Shown: positions 48,702 through 59,805 of the stretch, one piece after another
How positions within the stretch are numbered: the stretch's first letter is position 1
Layout: each line of letters opens with the position of its first letter
Assembly: GCF_036898095.1 (NCBI RefSeq)
Contig: NC_090729.1
Location: 70,160,613-70,224,612, forward strand
Direction: 5' to 3'
DNA length: 64,000 bases
From: Palaemon carinicauda
Taxonomy: Eukaryota > Arthropoda > Malacostraca > Decapoda > Palaemonidae
Position numbers and translations under genes: made by a program
Notes under the pieces: model-generated
Seen by the model: only the letters and a program-made list of their open reading frames with translations
Told to the model about the DNA's origin: nothing
Database searches by the model: none

Positions 48702-49266
48702 TGAATATTATTTATTTTTATGGCAGAATCACTCTTTAGTTTTCAATTCCCCATAGTTTCAGGTTCCGAGTTAGTAGGTAGGCTAAAAATTATCCAAATA
48801 TTGTACTGGAACAACTTTTATGGCGTTCAAGCACTTACCCACGCTAGTCCATTTGGGTTTCCAATGGAGACACAAGATGCTGAACTTGAGACGACTTTAT
48901 TCAGACAAGTACAGGGCACTTACAAATACTGATGGGGGCAGTAGCATGGTTCAAATACGCTGTGATTAGTTAAAATAGTCCACGACTGCAAATAAGGTCG
49001 AACAATTTACACGAGTGACATTCTTGGAGTTGCTTCCGTGAACTCGTGGCTCCAAATGCCTTCCTAACTTGCAGCTCGAACTTGTAATGTATTTTTGTTG
49101 AAATTTTACAAGTGTTTAAATTAAGAAAATTACACATTCAAAATCACTTCCATGAAATTAAATTGCAAAAAATAAACAATTACAAATAAAATTAAAAAAA
49201 ATCTTTTCCTCTTTTAACATTTTTATAATTTTATTTGTAATTTTAACAAACTATGAATTCTATGCA
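48702..49266 (-). repeat. Gypsy 3' LTR
   Basis: Nearly collinear with 59806-60364: TATGGCAGAATCACT, CATTTGGGTTTCCAA, GTACAGGGCACTTACAAATA, CTTCCTAACTTGCAGCTCGA. An ATT duplication near 48708 and small gaps are the main differences. Confidence 0.87.
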
Positions 49267-49276
49267 TGCCCCCACC
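49267..49276 (-). other. Polypurine tract of the Gypsy element
   Basis: The reverse strand reads GGTGGGGGCA directly before the TG of the 3' LTR, the usual position of the plus-strand primer. Confidence 0.72.
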
Positions 49277-49479
49277 ATGCTTTTACAAATTTACAATAAT
49301 ATTTGGGAAAGCTGACAGGAAATGTATGGTAAAATTCAATGCATGCATAAAAATTGAGCATTATACAAATTTCAATAAACAAAGAAATTTTCAATAGCAT
49401 TCAGGAAGCTAACAGTAACTAACGAGTAATATTCAATGTATACAAAAAAATGAGCATTGAATGAATCTCGATAAGCAAT

Positions 49480-51084
49480 CAGACATTGTTTTTCTTTCCT
49501 GATATGTAATTTATTTCATAATCATAATTACTCAGTATGAGCTCCCACCTTCTCTACTTATCTTTCAACTTGAAATGTTTTTGATATAATAGAGAAGTTG
49601 GTGATCAGTTTCTAATACAAAATGTTGACCTAACAATTAAAACAGAATTTTTGAATTGCCCAAATGATATAAAATGCTTCTTTTTCCGGGGTGCTATATC
49701 TCATCTGAGTACTGTATTATTCAATTTCGTTGAAACACACTGAATAGGTACAACAGGGCCATTGGGCGCTAGTCTTTGACCTAATATGGCTCCTGTCTCA
49801 TACGAAGATGCATCAGTTTGAACAATGTATGGCAACAATGGGTTAACGCGATACAATTTTATATCACTACTCAATGCTAATATCAGTCATCGAAGCATTT
49901 CATTTTATATCAGTAAAATTGCGCAAATAGTTTCTATAATAATCCTGTAAACCAAGGAAAGATTGGAGTCTCTTCTTTGACTTTGTTGAAGGAAAATCTA
50001 GAATGGCGAGAATTTTCTGTCTGGGGAGAAATGTAGTTTTTCCTCACGGTTTGACCCAAAAATGTAAATTTCTTCAATACAAAAGTAAGACTTCTTTAGA
50101 TTTACTTCAAGATTAGCAGACCTCAACGTTTTAAACACATAAGGTGCTCCGAAAGTTTCTGTAGCAATGAGATTGTCATCTAAAAATGTGAAAATGTTAG
50201 GGTGATCAGGAAAGAGAACTCTCATAAGTCTAGAAAATTCAGCTGGTCCATTTGATATTCTGAATGGTAAAACTTTAAATTGGAATGATCCAAATTCAGG
50301 TACGAATGCAGTGTATTTGCGACTTTTGACAGGGTAATCTGATAAAACCCATTCTTTAAATCAATTGCAGTATAGAACTTACATTTAGGGATGCGAACAA
50401 AATTGACTGGGTGTTACTGATAGGTTCTCTATCTTTGACTAACTTACTATTTAAAGATCTGTAGTCAATGACTAGTCTTATCTCATCCTTGTCTTTTTTG
50501 GGAACGATAATGCAGGGACTGGAATAATCAGAGTTACTGGGTTCAATGAGATTATTTTCAATCATTTTGTCAAGCTCAGCTTTGAATTTATCTCTATATG
50601 CTAGTGGTACAGAGTAAGCATTCTTTTTTAAGGGGGTGGGATCATTCAATTGAATAGAGTGAGTCAAAATATCAGTCGTAGTTGGGGAGGTAGAAAATAT
50701 ATCCGAATACTCCATTATCCAGCTACCCACCTCTGCTTTTACAGAATGGTTTTCACAATGCTGCAACTCATTTATTCACTTAGCTGAATCAAAAAGGGGC
50801 ATATATCTAATACTATTGATCATATTACTATATAATGCAGAACTATCAACATCAGCATCCTCGTCTGGTACATTATTCGAATCAGGTTGAACATCAACAT
50901 TGTCATTTGAGTCAGAATTATTTTGAGAATTTTCATTATACAATTTTAAGAGATCAATGTGATAGGACCTGAATTGACCATTAATTTCAATGAGTATTTT
51001 TTTATCAGATGAATATCCAACAACATTGTAAGGTCCATGCCATCTTAGTTTCATTTTAGAATTTTTATTTGGCAAACTTTTCAT
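49480..51084 (-). pseudogene. Gypsy pol remnant: integrase C-end, RT, RNase H
   Basis: Minus strand from 51084: KMKLRWHGPYNVVGYSSDKK, ILIEINGQFRSYHIDLLKLY, the SH3-like/GPY end of a Ty3/Gypsy integrase. An acidic linker follows. A single TGA near 50775 leads in the same frame into RT: WIMEYSDIFSTSPTTTDILT, VPLAYRDKFKAELDKMIENN, LIEPSNSDYSSPCIIVPKKD, RLVIDYRSLNSKLV. After a frame change, FTFLDDNLIATE holds the active site (x-DD), with NLEVNLKKSYFC. RNase H (LPYIVQTDASSYETGAILGQ; later RRWELILSNYDYEINYISG) is interrupted by stops. The integrase end is thus upstream of RT. Confidence 0.82.
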
Positions 51085-51247
51085 GAGAACTAGCTACTTC
51101 CTCCCAAGCAAGTGATGTAAGGGTAACTTTGCATTTAGGTACAACATAATTTTTTTTTATCAAATATATGTGTAAAGGAATCTTGTGCCACAAAATTAAG
51201 ATTAACTATCTTGAGTAAAATATCAATGGCTGTACACTTTGCCTTTA

Positions 51248-51675
51248 TTAAGGCTCTCTTCCTGTACAATGAAAATTGATCAGTCTCGCTAAGAGTATGG
51301 CTGAAAATAACTTGCGGGAAGCAATATTTCCAAGATATTTAGTTTTTCTTTTGTCACCCATATTTTCATTGTTCAACTTTCTTTTCAAACAATCGAAAAA
51401 TTCATTCATAGATTCAATCTTCTCATCAAATTTATTACTTGTCGGCACAAAGTTTTTCACAATAATGGACCTTTTTTTCTACGTTGGAAATAGTTAGCAA
51501 AGTACACACATGTGGCAGTATTATTGAGAAATCCATATTTAATAAGTTTGTCACGTTTCTTAGCAGTAAATGAATCACGAACACTGATCTCGTTATCATT
51601 TGGAAATAAAAGAGTTGCGTTATCAATAACACTTTTGTATTCACTGCGAAAGAGCTGTAGATTACTAGCAGCCAT
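51248..51675 (-). pseudogene. Gypsy gag N-terminal part
   Basis: ATG at 51673-51675 (reverse) begins MAASNLQLFRSEYKSVIDNA, then TLLFPNDNEISVRDSFTAKK and NTATCVYFANYFQRRKK. The frame shifts near 51460 to MKNFVPTSNKFDEKIESMNE, FFDCLKRKLNN. This fits the start of a gag/capsid region by position, but I recognise no domain. The rest is lost in a deletion up to 51084. Confidence 0.55.
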
Positions 51676-52085
51676 TGTCCCAGATTTTGAATTACTTGTA
51701 TTAACCCTGGATAGGTATCATTATTTGACCACCTTAATTAGGTATCGATGGGTTGACCTCGTCCCGAGGACACAAAAAAATTCATAAAAAATTCATTTGA
51801 AAAGCAATTCACAATCTTTTACTATTAAAAAAAAAACTTCAAAGAATATCCTATTCTTCCAAAATAGTAAATGAAAGCTAAGTTTAAAATAAATAATTAT
51901 TACAAATAAATTAAAAAAATAAGTATAAAGAAAAAATTACTTTACAAAAAAAAGTCTCATATAAAATCTAAATATGGAAATAATCTAAAACTATTTTAAG
52001 CACTTATTTTACGATAATTGAGCACCATTTGCTGAGATCCAAGGGGGGGGGGGAGGAACCATAAGGGAACGTTTCCTGAGATGAG

Positions 52086-52088
<3 letters not shown>

Positions 52089-52130
<42 letters not shown>
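52089..52130. repeat. Poly-T tract
   Basis: About 40 consecutive T, followed by GC and an A run. Confidence 0.95.
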
Positions 52131-52132
<2 letters not shown>

Positions 52133-53269
52133 AAAAAAAAATCTATCCTCTTTTCAACATTTTTCTGTGGTAGGTAAATGACATAGTTAGTGGCTGAAAT
52201 TTTTACAGGATGTTGTATTATTATCGTACAACAAAAATGTGGAAAATAATCTGCACTTGGATATTATTTAGTGTTATAAAAATAAGAATTTTCAATATTT
52301 AACTTAGCCGGTGATTATATAAGCTGCAACTCTGTTGCTCGACAGAAAACTCTACGTTAAAAATCCGCCAGCGATCGCTATGCAGGTAGGGGGTGTACTT
52401 CAACAGCGCCATCTGTCGTGCAGGTACTCAGTACTCAATGTAAACAAAGAACTCAATTTTCTCTCTGTCGGGCTACCGGCAAGACCTACTAATTCGCTAT
52501 TGCTAACTGGATTTGTTTTCACAACTATTGGTGAAGTACACTATTCTAGTTTTGAGCTTTCGCTATGCAGGTGTTTTATCTTCATCTCAAAACTTGAACA
52601 CGTTTTGGATAGATTTAATTATGGTGACAAAGAGAGTATGGATTTTCTTTCACTTTTAAATGGCCGACCCTTCCCTTAGACGGAAGTGTGTTTAGGCTTT
52701 TAGTAATTATCTTATCACGTTATAGATTTTCCTCTATATATTTTATATCTCTCCGCCTTTATTAGGCCTCTTCGATTAACTTTCCATTTTTTATAAACAT
52801 ATAAAATAAATTTTAATGCTTTGTTTATATAGACCTTTCCTGAGAGTAGGCGGTCCTAACTTGGAAACCGAAGTTAATCAACATTGAGCCCTTTATATCG
52901 TCTTTAGCTTTTAAAGGATTTAAAACTTTTTAAATGTAATATTTTATGAAAGAATTTCTTTGATAGTCTTCGTACTGTTTTCAAAGATGAACTAACGTTT
53001 AGTTTTTTATGCTACGCAGTTGTTGACGTTCAGGACGTTCAACATGCGCTCTATCGTTACGATAGAGAGAGAGTGTATCACGGTTTCACTTTGCAGTAAG
53101 AGTAAATCGATTCTGACGTTTTGTTCATTCTTTCTTAGCTTAAATGTTTTAAATTCTAATTTAAAGGAACTTTTTATTTGAAAAGCCTTTCAGTTTTTTC
53201 CTTTAGTCAAATAACATGTTTTTTTTGACGATATATAATTGGACTCTTCTCTTAGGTGCGAAATCAAGA

Positions 53270-53316
53270 GAGAAAGAGAGAGAGAGAGATAGAGACGGAG
53301 GGAGAGAGAGGAGAGA
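53270..53316. repeat. Imperfect (GA)n run
   Basis: AGAGAAAGAGAGAGAGAGAG and similar purine-rich sequence in the DIRS 3 5' region. Confidence 0.85.
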
Positions 53317-53595
53317 AAACGTTCCGTTCAAGCGGGTAACGTTGTTCTCGTGTTACTCTCGTCCCTAGTCTCTGTACGGGGAGGAAGGATAAAACGTTTT
53401 TAGGTTTTTATTCTCGTCCCCAGGCTATGTGCGGTGAGAGATTGAAAACGTAGTTATATGAACTAGTGTTTAGTGTCTTTCCCAGCCACTGATTTTTCTT
53501 TTTATGTTAAAATATGTTTTCTGTTTTTTGCTGGTATTATGAGCTTGCATTATACGACTAATTTCGCAATTACTACCTTTTAATGAAGGGTAGAA

Positions 53596-55790
53596 TTGCG
53601 TGTTTCAGGTAGAAATAAGTGCAAAACAGAAAATCGAAGTGATAAAGTGATATGCGCAAAGTGTTACAGTGTTGGGTCCGAGGGTTCGTCTGTTCGTGCC
53701 TGTCATTCACCTAGTCCGGGACCTCTTGCAAGCTCCCAAGCCCAGGGGAGAAGTAATGTCAAAAGACTTATGGGTTCGAGAGGCCTTGACCAACGAACAG
53801 ACGTTTTCCCTCTATGGTATCGGGTGTTTCTTACCAAGATCTCCCCTACCATAAGACGAGAGAGACGTTGTTTCTCCTCGCCATCCGTAGGCTTTTCGCA
53901 TAAGAAACCTGTCACAAGGTTTCGAAGCCCTTAAGCGAAAGTCAGTCCTTTCAGGACAGGTCCAGCGTCCTGGTTACAGTCATTAGGACAGCTCTGACCC
54001 TATGCAGTCATCGGATAACTGCTCGCCGCCTAACAAAAGCGTAACACAGACTCCGAAAGTCTTTTTTTGTAGGCAAAGTGTTGCGGTCACAGACGTTACC
54101 CTCGTCTATTACCACAACCATTTCCGTTGATCCTTAAGGGGTTGTATGGCTTGCCTCCCTTATGGAAGACTATTCTGCCGATTAGTCCATTGAGTCTAGC
54201 CGTTTATCTCATCGATATCCTGGCTTTCAGCCAACCTAACGTTCCTTTGTGGTTACTGTTGACGTTGGCGTAGCTTAGTCACGTCAGTCAGGTTGTTTAG
54301 AACCACACTCGATGCGGTCTCGTGTGGTTTTTCAGCCGCATTTGGACGTTAGGCCACTGGCTGATGCTCCTGTTGACGTTCTAGACGTTCACTAACAATC
54401 GGAGTTGACTTGTTTTGACGCTGTGCGTCAACCTCCGCCTTCTAGAGTTGTTTTGACTGCTCAGTCTAGGCAGTCAAAGCAGTCTCGAGTGGACGCTGTA
54501 CGTCCTCACGCACCTGTTGTGGTTGACAGTTCAGTTGTTGACAGTTCACAGACTGTCAAACAGTTACATGACGTTGCGTTCTGGTCCGCTACTAATGCAC
54601 CAGTGAGAGACTCAGCTTTTATCGGACAAGGTTCCTGTAGATGAGGAAGTTGCTGTTCTCCCTCCTACTGATATTCCCTTGAGGACTCTGTCAGATGGAG
54701 AGGAGCCTTAAGCTGCTTAGCCTCCTATGGACTTTAATTAAATCATGATGAATTTTTTAAGGATCTTCGTCCGGAGCTTGTAACTGCTGCTCCTCGTTCG
54801 CCTAAACGTCAGAGCTTACACTAGGCCTAGCTACTTCGAAGCCGTTGTTTTTAAGCTAGTTGGCTAGGCGACTGGTTTTTCACCAGGAGGAGTTTGGGGG
54901 ATACAGCCTTTGCTTTCCCTTCCTTTAAACTGGTTTATAGAGCGAGAGTCTGATATGACACGAGAGAAGTTCTCGGCTTGGGAGTTCATGCCTCTGCCCA
55001 GATAGACTTCTCAATTCTGGTAGACTCTCCCTGGCGCCTAGCCAGGACAAGCTCCAAGTTGTTTACAGGTCAACTTCTCAGCTGTTGTCGAGCCTTTGAA
55101 GTTTTGCTGTACTATTATGTCACGCATAACAAGGATTTCAGGGATGGTAAACGGTTCCGCCTCAGTCGCTAACCCCGTCTGTTGCCACACCTGCTCTCGT
55201 AGACCCTAAATGGGCTTTGCTGCAAGACATGCAGTCCAAGCTTGCGTCCTTGATAGAGGACTTAAATGCGGAGAAGAACCTTCTGGCCAACAACTTTCCA
55301 ACCGGTCGGTTGTGCGCCCTGTTGACGCTGAGGTAACCTACTCGCGTCTGCCAGTTGAGGTGGTTCCTCCACCGATGCGACCCAGTGTGGGTTGCCAGCC
55401 GCACGTTGACGTTAAGCGACGCTCGGAGGTGGTTGTTGACGTTCAGGACGTTCAACAACCAGCAGAGGTGACTTGTTGTGACGCAGTGCGTCAACCTCAG
55501 CAACCCGGTAGGGTGTTGACTGCACAACCCAGACGGTCTAGACAGTTTCGGGTTGACGCTGTGCTTCCTCGCGCACCCATGGTTGTTGACAGTTCACAGA
55601 CTGTGCAGCAGTTCCATGATATTGCGTCCGGCTCCGTCACGCATCCACCAGTGCGACCGGATTCAGCGAGTCAGACGTTGCCCACTCCGTTGCCGTTTCC
55701 TCATCAGTTTCGGATGAGGAACCCTCTGATGAGGACGTTGCTGAACAAGACGATCAGCCCCCAGCCCTGCTATCCATCCAGAAGATGCTG
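53596..55790 (+). pseudogene. DIRS 3 gag-like region with internal duplication
   Basis: The frame at 53596 has KVICAKCYSVGSEGSS (Cys-x-x-Cys) and PGPLASSQAQGRSNVKRLMG. Later frames 54405-54644 and 55210-55791 share CxDAVRQP, LTAQ, RVDAV, APxVVDSS and SQTV-QxHD, so about 250 bp of gag is duplicated roughly 1.06 kb apart. The motif GTTGACGTT recurs throughout. Frameshifts prevent any full-length product. Confidence 0.65.
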
Positions 55791-56993
55791 AAGAAGGAAC
55801 GCTGCTCAGTCAGGCTGTGGATGAGTCTGGTAGGGACGCTGTCATCCGTGGATCAATTTGTGTCACTAGGAAGACTACTCCTCCGTCCTCTTCTATACCA
55901 TCTAGCTTTTCACTGGAAAAAGGACAAGACGCTAGAAGCGGTCTCGATCCCGGTTTCCGAAAAGATAAAGTCTTGTCTGACTTGGTGAAAGGACTATATC
56001 AACCTAAGAGAGGGTCTTCCCCTGACTGTTCAGACTCCCAACCACGTTCTCTTCTCGGACGCATCGGACATAGGCTGGGGTGCGACATTAGACGGTCGGG
56101 AATGCTCGGGAATATGGGACTCGAGTCAAAGGACAATGCATTTCAACTGCAAGGAGCTACTGGCAGTACGTCTGGCCTGGAAAAGCTTCAGGTCTCTCCT
56201 TCAAGGCAAAGTGGTGGAGGTGAACTCGGACAACACCACGGCTTTGGCGTACATCTCCAAGCAAGGAGGGACCTACTCTCTGACGTTATACGAGATCGCA
56301 AGGGACCTCCTCACCTGGTCAAAAGGTCTAGACATATCACTAGTAACGAGGTTCATCCAAGGCAACTTGAATGTCATGGCAGATTGTCTCAGTCGGAAGG
56401 GACAAATAATTCCAACAGAATGGACCCTCCACAAGGATGTATGCAAGAGACTTTGGGCCACCTGGGGCCAGCCAACCATAGATCTCTTCGCAACCTCGAT
56501 GACCAAGAGGCTCCCAATATTTTGCTCACCAATCCCGGACCCAGCAGCAGTTCATATAGATGCCTTTCTCCTAGATTGGTCACATCTAGATCTATATGCA
56601 TTCCCTCCGTTCAAGATTGTCAACAAGGTACTGCAGAAGTTCGCCTCTCACGAAGGGACAAGGTTGACGCTAGTTGCTTCCCTCTGGCCCGCGAGAGAAT
56701 GGTTCACCGAGGTACTTCAATGGCTAGTAGACGTTCCCAGAACACTTCCCCTAAGGGTGGACCTTCTACGTCAGCCACACGTAAAGAAGGTACACCAAGG
56801 CCTCCACGCTCTTCGTCTGACTGCCTTCAGACTATCGAAAGACTCTCGAGAGCTAGAGGCTTTTCGAAGGAGGCAGCCAGAGCGATTGCTAGAGCAAGGA
56901 GAACATCCACCCTTAGAGTCTACCAATCGAAGTGGGAAATCTTCCGAAACTGGTGCAAGTCAGTATCCGTATCCTCGACCAGTACCTCTGTAA
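55785..56993 (+). pseudogene. DIRS 3 post-palm RT end and RNase H
   Basis: It starts at the post-palm region (KKERCSVRLWMSLVGTLSSV, DQFVSLGRLLLRPL) directly after gag, so the RT fingers and palm are missing. TGA at 55986-55988 follows a Trp. Then HVLFSDASDIGWGATLDG, NCKELLAVRLAWKSF, VVEVNSDNTTALAYISKQGG and FIQGNLNVMADCLSR give an RNase H with its acidic residues. TIDLFATSMTKRLPIFCSPI and DLYAFPPFKIV follow. The C-terminal end (LHALRLTAFRLS) overlaps the recombinase frame. Confidence 0.86.
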
Positions 56994-57888
56994 CTCAAAT
57001 AGCTGACTTCCTCTTATATCTGAGGAAAGAACGATCTCTTTCAGCTCCCACTATCAAGGGTTACAGAAGCATGTTGGCATCAGTCTTCCGTCACAGAGGC
57101 TTAGATCTTTCCAACAATAAAGATCTACAGGACCTCCTTAAGTCTTTTGAGACCACGAAGGAGCGTCGTTTGGTTACACCTGGTTGGAATTTAGACGTGG
57201 TACTAAGATTCCTTATGTCAGACAGGTTCGAACCACTACAATCAGCCTCCCTGAAAGATCTCACCTTAAAAAGACTTTTCCTGGTATGCTTAGCCACAGC
57301 TAAAAGAGTCAGTGAGATTCATGCCTTCAGCAAGAACATCGGATTCTCATCCGAAACGGCTACATGTTCTACAACTTGGTTTTCTAGCCAAAAACGAGCT
57401 GCCTTCTCGGCCTTGGCCAATATCGTTCGATATTCCAAACTTATCGTATGGTTGGAAATGAACTAGAAAGAGTCTTATGCCCTGTAAGAGCTCTTAAGTT
57501 CTATTTAAAACGAACTAAACCTTTACGAGGCCCGTCTGAAGCTTTATGGTGTTCAGTTAAGAAACCATCTTTGCCTATGTCAAAGAATGCTTTATCCTAT
57601 TTTATCAGACTGTTAATACGAGAAGCTCATTCCCATCTGAATGAGGAAGACCAAGCTTTGCTGAAGGTAAGGACACACGAAGTTAGAGCTGTCGCAACTT
57701 CCGTGGCCTTTAAACAAAATAGATCTCTGCAAAGTATAATCGACGCAACCTATTGGAAAAGCAAGTCAGTGTTCGCGTCTTTTTATCTTAAGAATGTCCA
57801 GTCTCTTTACGAGAACTGCTACACTCTGGGACCATTCGTAGCAACGAGTGCAGTAGTGGGTGAGGGCTCAACCACTACAATTCCCTAA
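56690..57888 (+). pseudogene. DIRS 3 tyrosine recombinase
   Basis: It overlaps the RNase H frame. Core-binding: ARARRTSTLRVYQSKWEIFR, SVTQIADFLLYLRKERSLSA. Catalytic: FLVCLATAKRVSEIHAFSKN (box A Arg), then frame changes near 57365 and 57445. The last part, 57448-57888, has LCPVRALKFYLKRT, THEVRAVATSVAFKQN (His-x-x-Arg) and SVFASFYLKNVQSLYENCY (catalytic Tyr). It ends at TAA 57886-57888. All catalytic residues remain. Only two frame errors separate it from an open gene. Confidence 0.9.
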
Positions 57889-58289
57889 TTCCATAACCTT
57901 TTTAATCTTTCTCTTGAAATGTTTTATTATTGTTCTTGGGTTGTCCGGAAGGCTAAGAAGCCTTTCGCATCCTACTTGATTTGGCGGGTGGTCAAAGTCA
58001 TTTCTTGAGAAGCGCCTAGATTAGAGGTTTTGATGAGGTCCTGTTGTATGGGTTGCAACCCTTGATACTTCAGCTCCTAGGGGTCGCTCAGCATCCTAAG
58101 AGGATCGCGAGGCTCCGTAAGGAAGACGTACTTAAAAAGGCAGAGTAATTGTTCAAGTCGACTTCCTTACCAGGTACTTATTTATTTTAAGTTTGTTATT
58201 TTGATAACTGCTAAAATGAAATAAAAAATCCTTAGCTCATAATAATGTAAACATTTATTGCTGGTCTCTACCCACCCCCCTGGGTGTGA

Positions 58290-58385
58290 ATCAGCTTATA
58301 TAATCACCGGCTAAGTTAAATATTGAAAAATGTTATTTTTATAATAAAATAAATTTTTGAATATACTTACCCGGTGATTATATAT
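58290..58385. repeat. DIRS 3 internal complementary region
   Basis: TATATAATCACCGGCTAAGT and TACTTACCCGGTGATTATAT complement the two tips. The join is ATGTTATTTTTATAATAAAA. Confidence 0.83.
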
Positions 58386-59303
58386 TAAAGGACCCTCCCT
58401 TCCTCCCCAATAGAGAGACAGTGGACCGAGGAGAAAATTGAGTTCTTTGTTTACATTGAGTACTGAGTACCTGCACGACAGATGGCGCTGTTGAAGTACA
58501 CCCCCTACCTGCATAGCGATCGCTGGCGGATTTTTAACGTAGAGTTTTCTGTCGAGCAACAGAGTTGCAGCTTATATAATCACCGGGTAAGTATATTAAA
58601 AAATTTATTTTATTATAAAAATAACATTTTTTTTAGTTTTTTGTTTTTTTTTCTTCGGATTTCTATTTTGATTTTTTTCATCAATAAAATCCTTATATCC
58701 ATTGCTGAGCATAGTATTTATGCATGAAAATATCAGAAGTCTTATAAAAAAGAGGAATACATAGAGCTATGCCAGCTTGTGTCGGATATGCTCTCAAAAT
58801 AGCTGCCAACCACACCACCTTGGAAGGTCAAATCTGCTACCTGAAATGGAGAAAGATATGTCAATATCAGGGAGTCATTTACTTATAAAATTGTTTGAGG
58901 ATTTGCAGAAAATTATTATGGTAGCTAGAATGAAGTTTATAGATTATTTTGTAATTAAATATAATAAAATAATGATCATAATTATCATAAAGGTACAAAC
59001 TTACAAAAACTGGAGCTATTGTATAAAAACATATGGGGTAGAAGACATTCACAAACACTTTACAACAATACTTTTTCATATACGCCTAAACACTACTGCA
59101 CATTCGTTAATTATACTATAATTTGATATTACACAACTTACCTTAATTAGGTATTGATGGGTTGAGCTCGACCCGAGGGTATCTCAGAAATAGCACAAGG
59201 AAAAGAGCTGGGATGAAATGCGTCCTCACCCGACTGCTGCGCACACTGAACTGAGGTCTTGCAGGTCGATATCACTCACAACTAATACGGAGGAAAAATT
59301 ATG

Positions 59304-59307
<4 letters not shown>

Positions 59308-59332
<25 letters not shown>
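59308..59332. repeat. Poly-T tract
   Basis: About 24 consecutive T near the right end of the piggyBac-like element. Confidence 0.93.
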
Positions 59333-59334
<2 letters not shown>

Positions 59335-59780
59335 CTTCATGTCTTGTACGACCCACCACACCTATCCAGGGTTAAAACCACTGCCCAATAATGGCATCAG
59401 AGAGTATAATAGCAATAGAAAGCCAACACTCTTAAACACTAATGCATTTAGAAGAAACTACGTCAACTGTTTACATAGCAAAACGACGAATGCCTTTTTC
59501 TAGTGTATTTTGCGTAAACACAAAAAGGCGTAGCCACAACCATTATTTCGTTACTACGCGGCGGCAGCGCCATCTCTTGACATCATCTTGGAGGTAAACA
59601 AGAAAGCAATCAGCTGACTGATAAACCTATTTCTTATATCTTTTCTATGTATGTTTAGTTTATTTTTCCTTGGCAATAAATGAGTGCACTAATAGTATAA
59701 ATTCACTGATAAAGTTTATGAACAAGAGTATCATTACCTGGATTCATAAAACTAGTTAGGGACAGTTACAACTTACTTGA

Positions 59781-59801
59781 TCCTGGTAAGGTTGCCATCC
59801 A
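59781..59801 (-). other. Candidate Gypsy primer-binding site
   Basis: On the minus strand, directly after the 5' LTR, the sequence reads TGGATGGCAACCTTACCAGG. Primer-binding sites normally begin TGG next to the LTR. I cannot name the tRNA. Confidence 0.5.
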
Positions 59802-59805
59802 CGAG

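Larger units (their letters stand above)
52272..58629 (+). mobile_element. DIRS-order retrotransposon 3 (RT domain deleted)
   Basis: Inverted terminal repeats at about 52293-52462 and 58432-58600 share CTCGACAGAAAACTCTACGT, CCGCCAGCGATCGCTATGCA and CAACAGCGCCATCTGTCGTG (second copy reversed). The internal complementary region is at 58290-58385. It contains gag, RNase H and recombinase sequence but no RT palm. It is inserted in the piggyBac-like element. Similar to DIRS 2 in coding sequence, but its ITR sequence is different. Confidence 0.9.
51705..59371. mobile_element. piggyBac-like non-autonomous element, split by DIRS 3
   Basis: The ends are CCCTGGATAGGT at 51705 and ACCTATCCAGGG ending 59371. 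TTAA lies on both sides (51701-51704 and 59372-59375). Subterminal TTAATTAGGTATCGATGGGT on the left and TTAATTAGGTATTGATGGGT on the right (about 59151) have the same orientation within the element ends. It is related to 1870-3898. Without DIRS 3 it is about 1.3 kb, with no transposase. Inserted 26 bp upstream of the Gypsy gag ATG. Confidence 0.78.

Noticed and set aside
52335..58559. Two nearly identical small proteins on opposite strands (52335-52679 + and 58311-58559 -)
   Set aside because: They are translations of the two inverted terminal repeats of DIRS 3, not genes.
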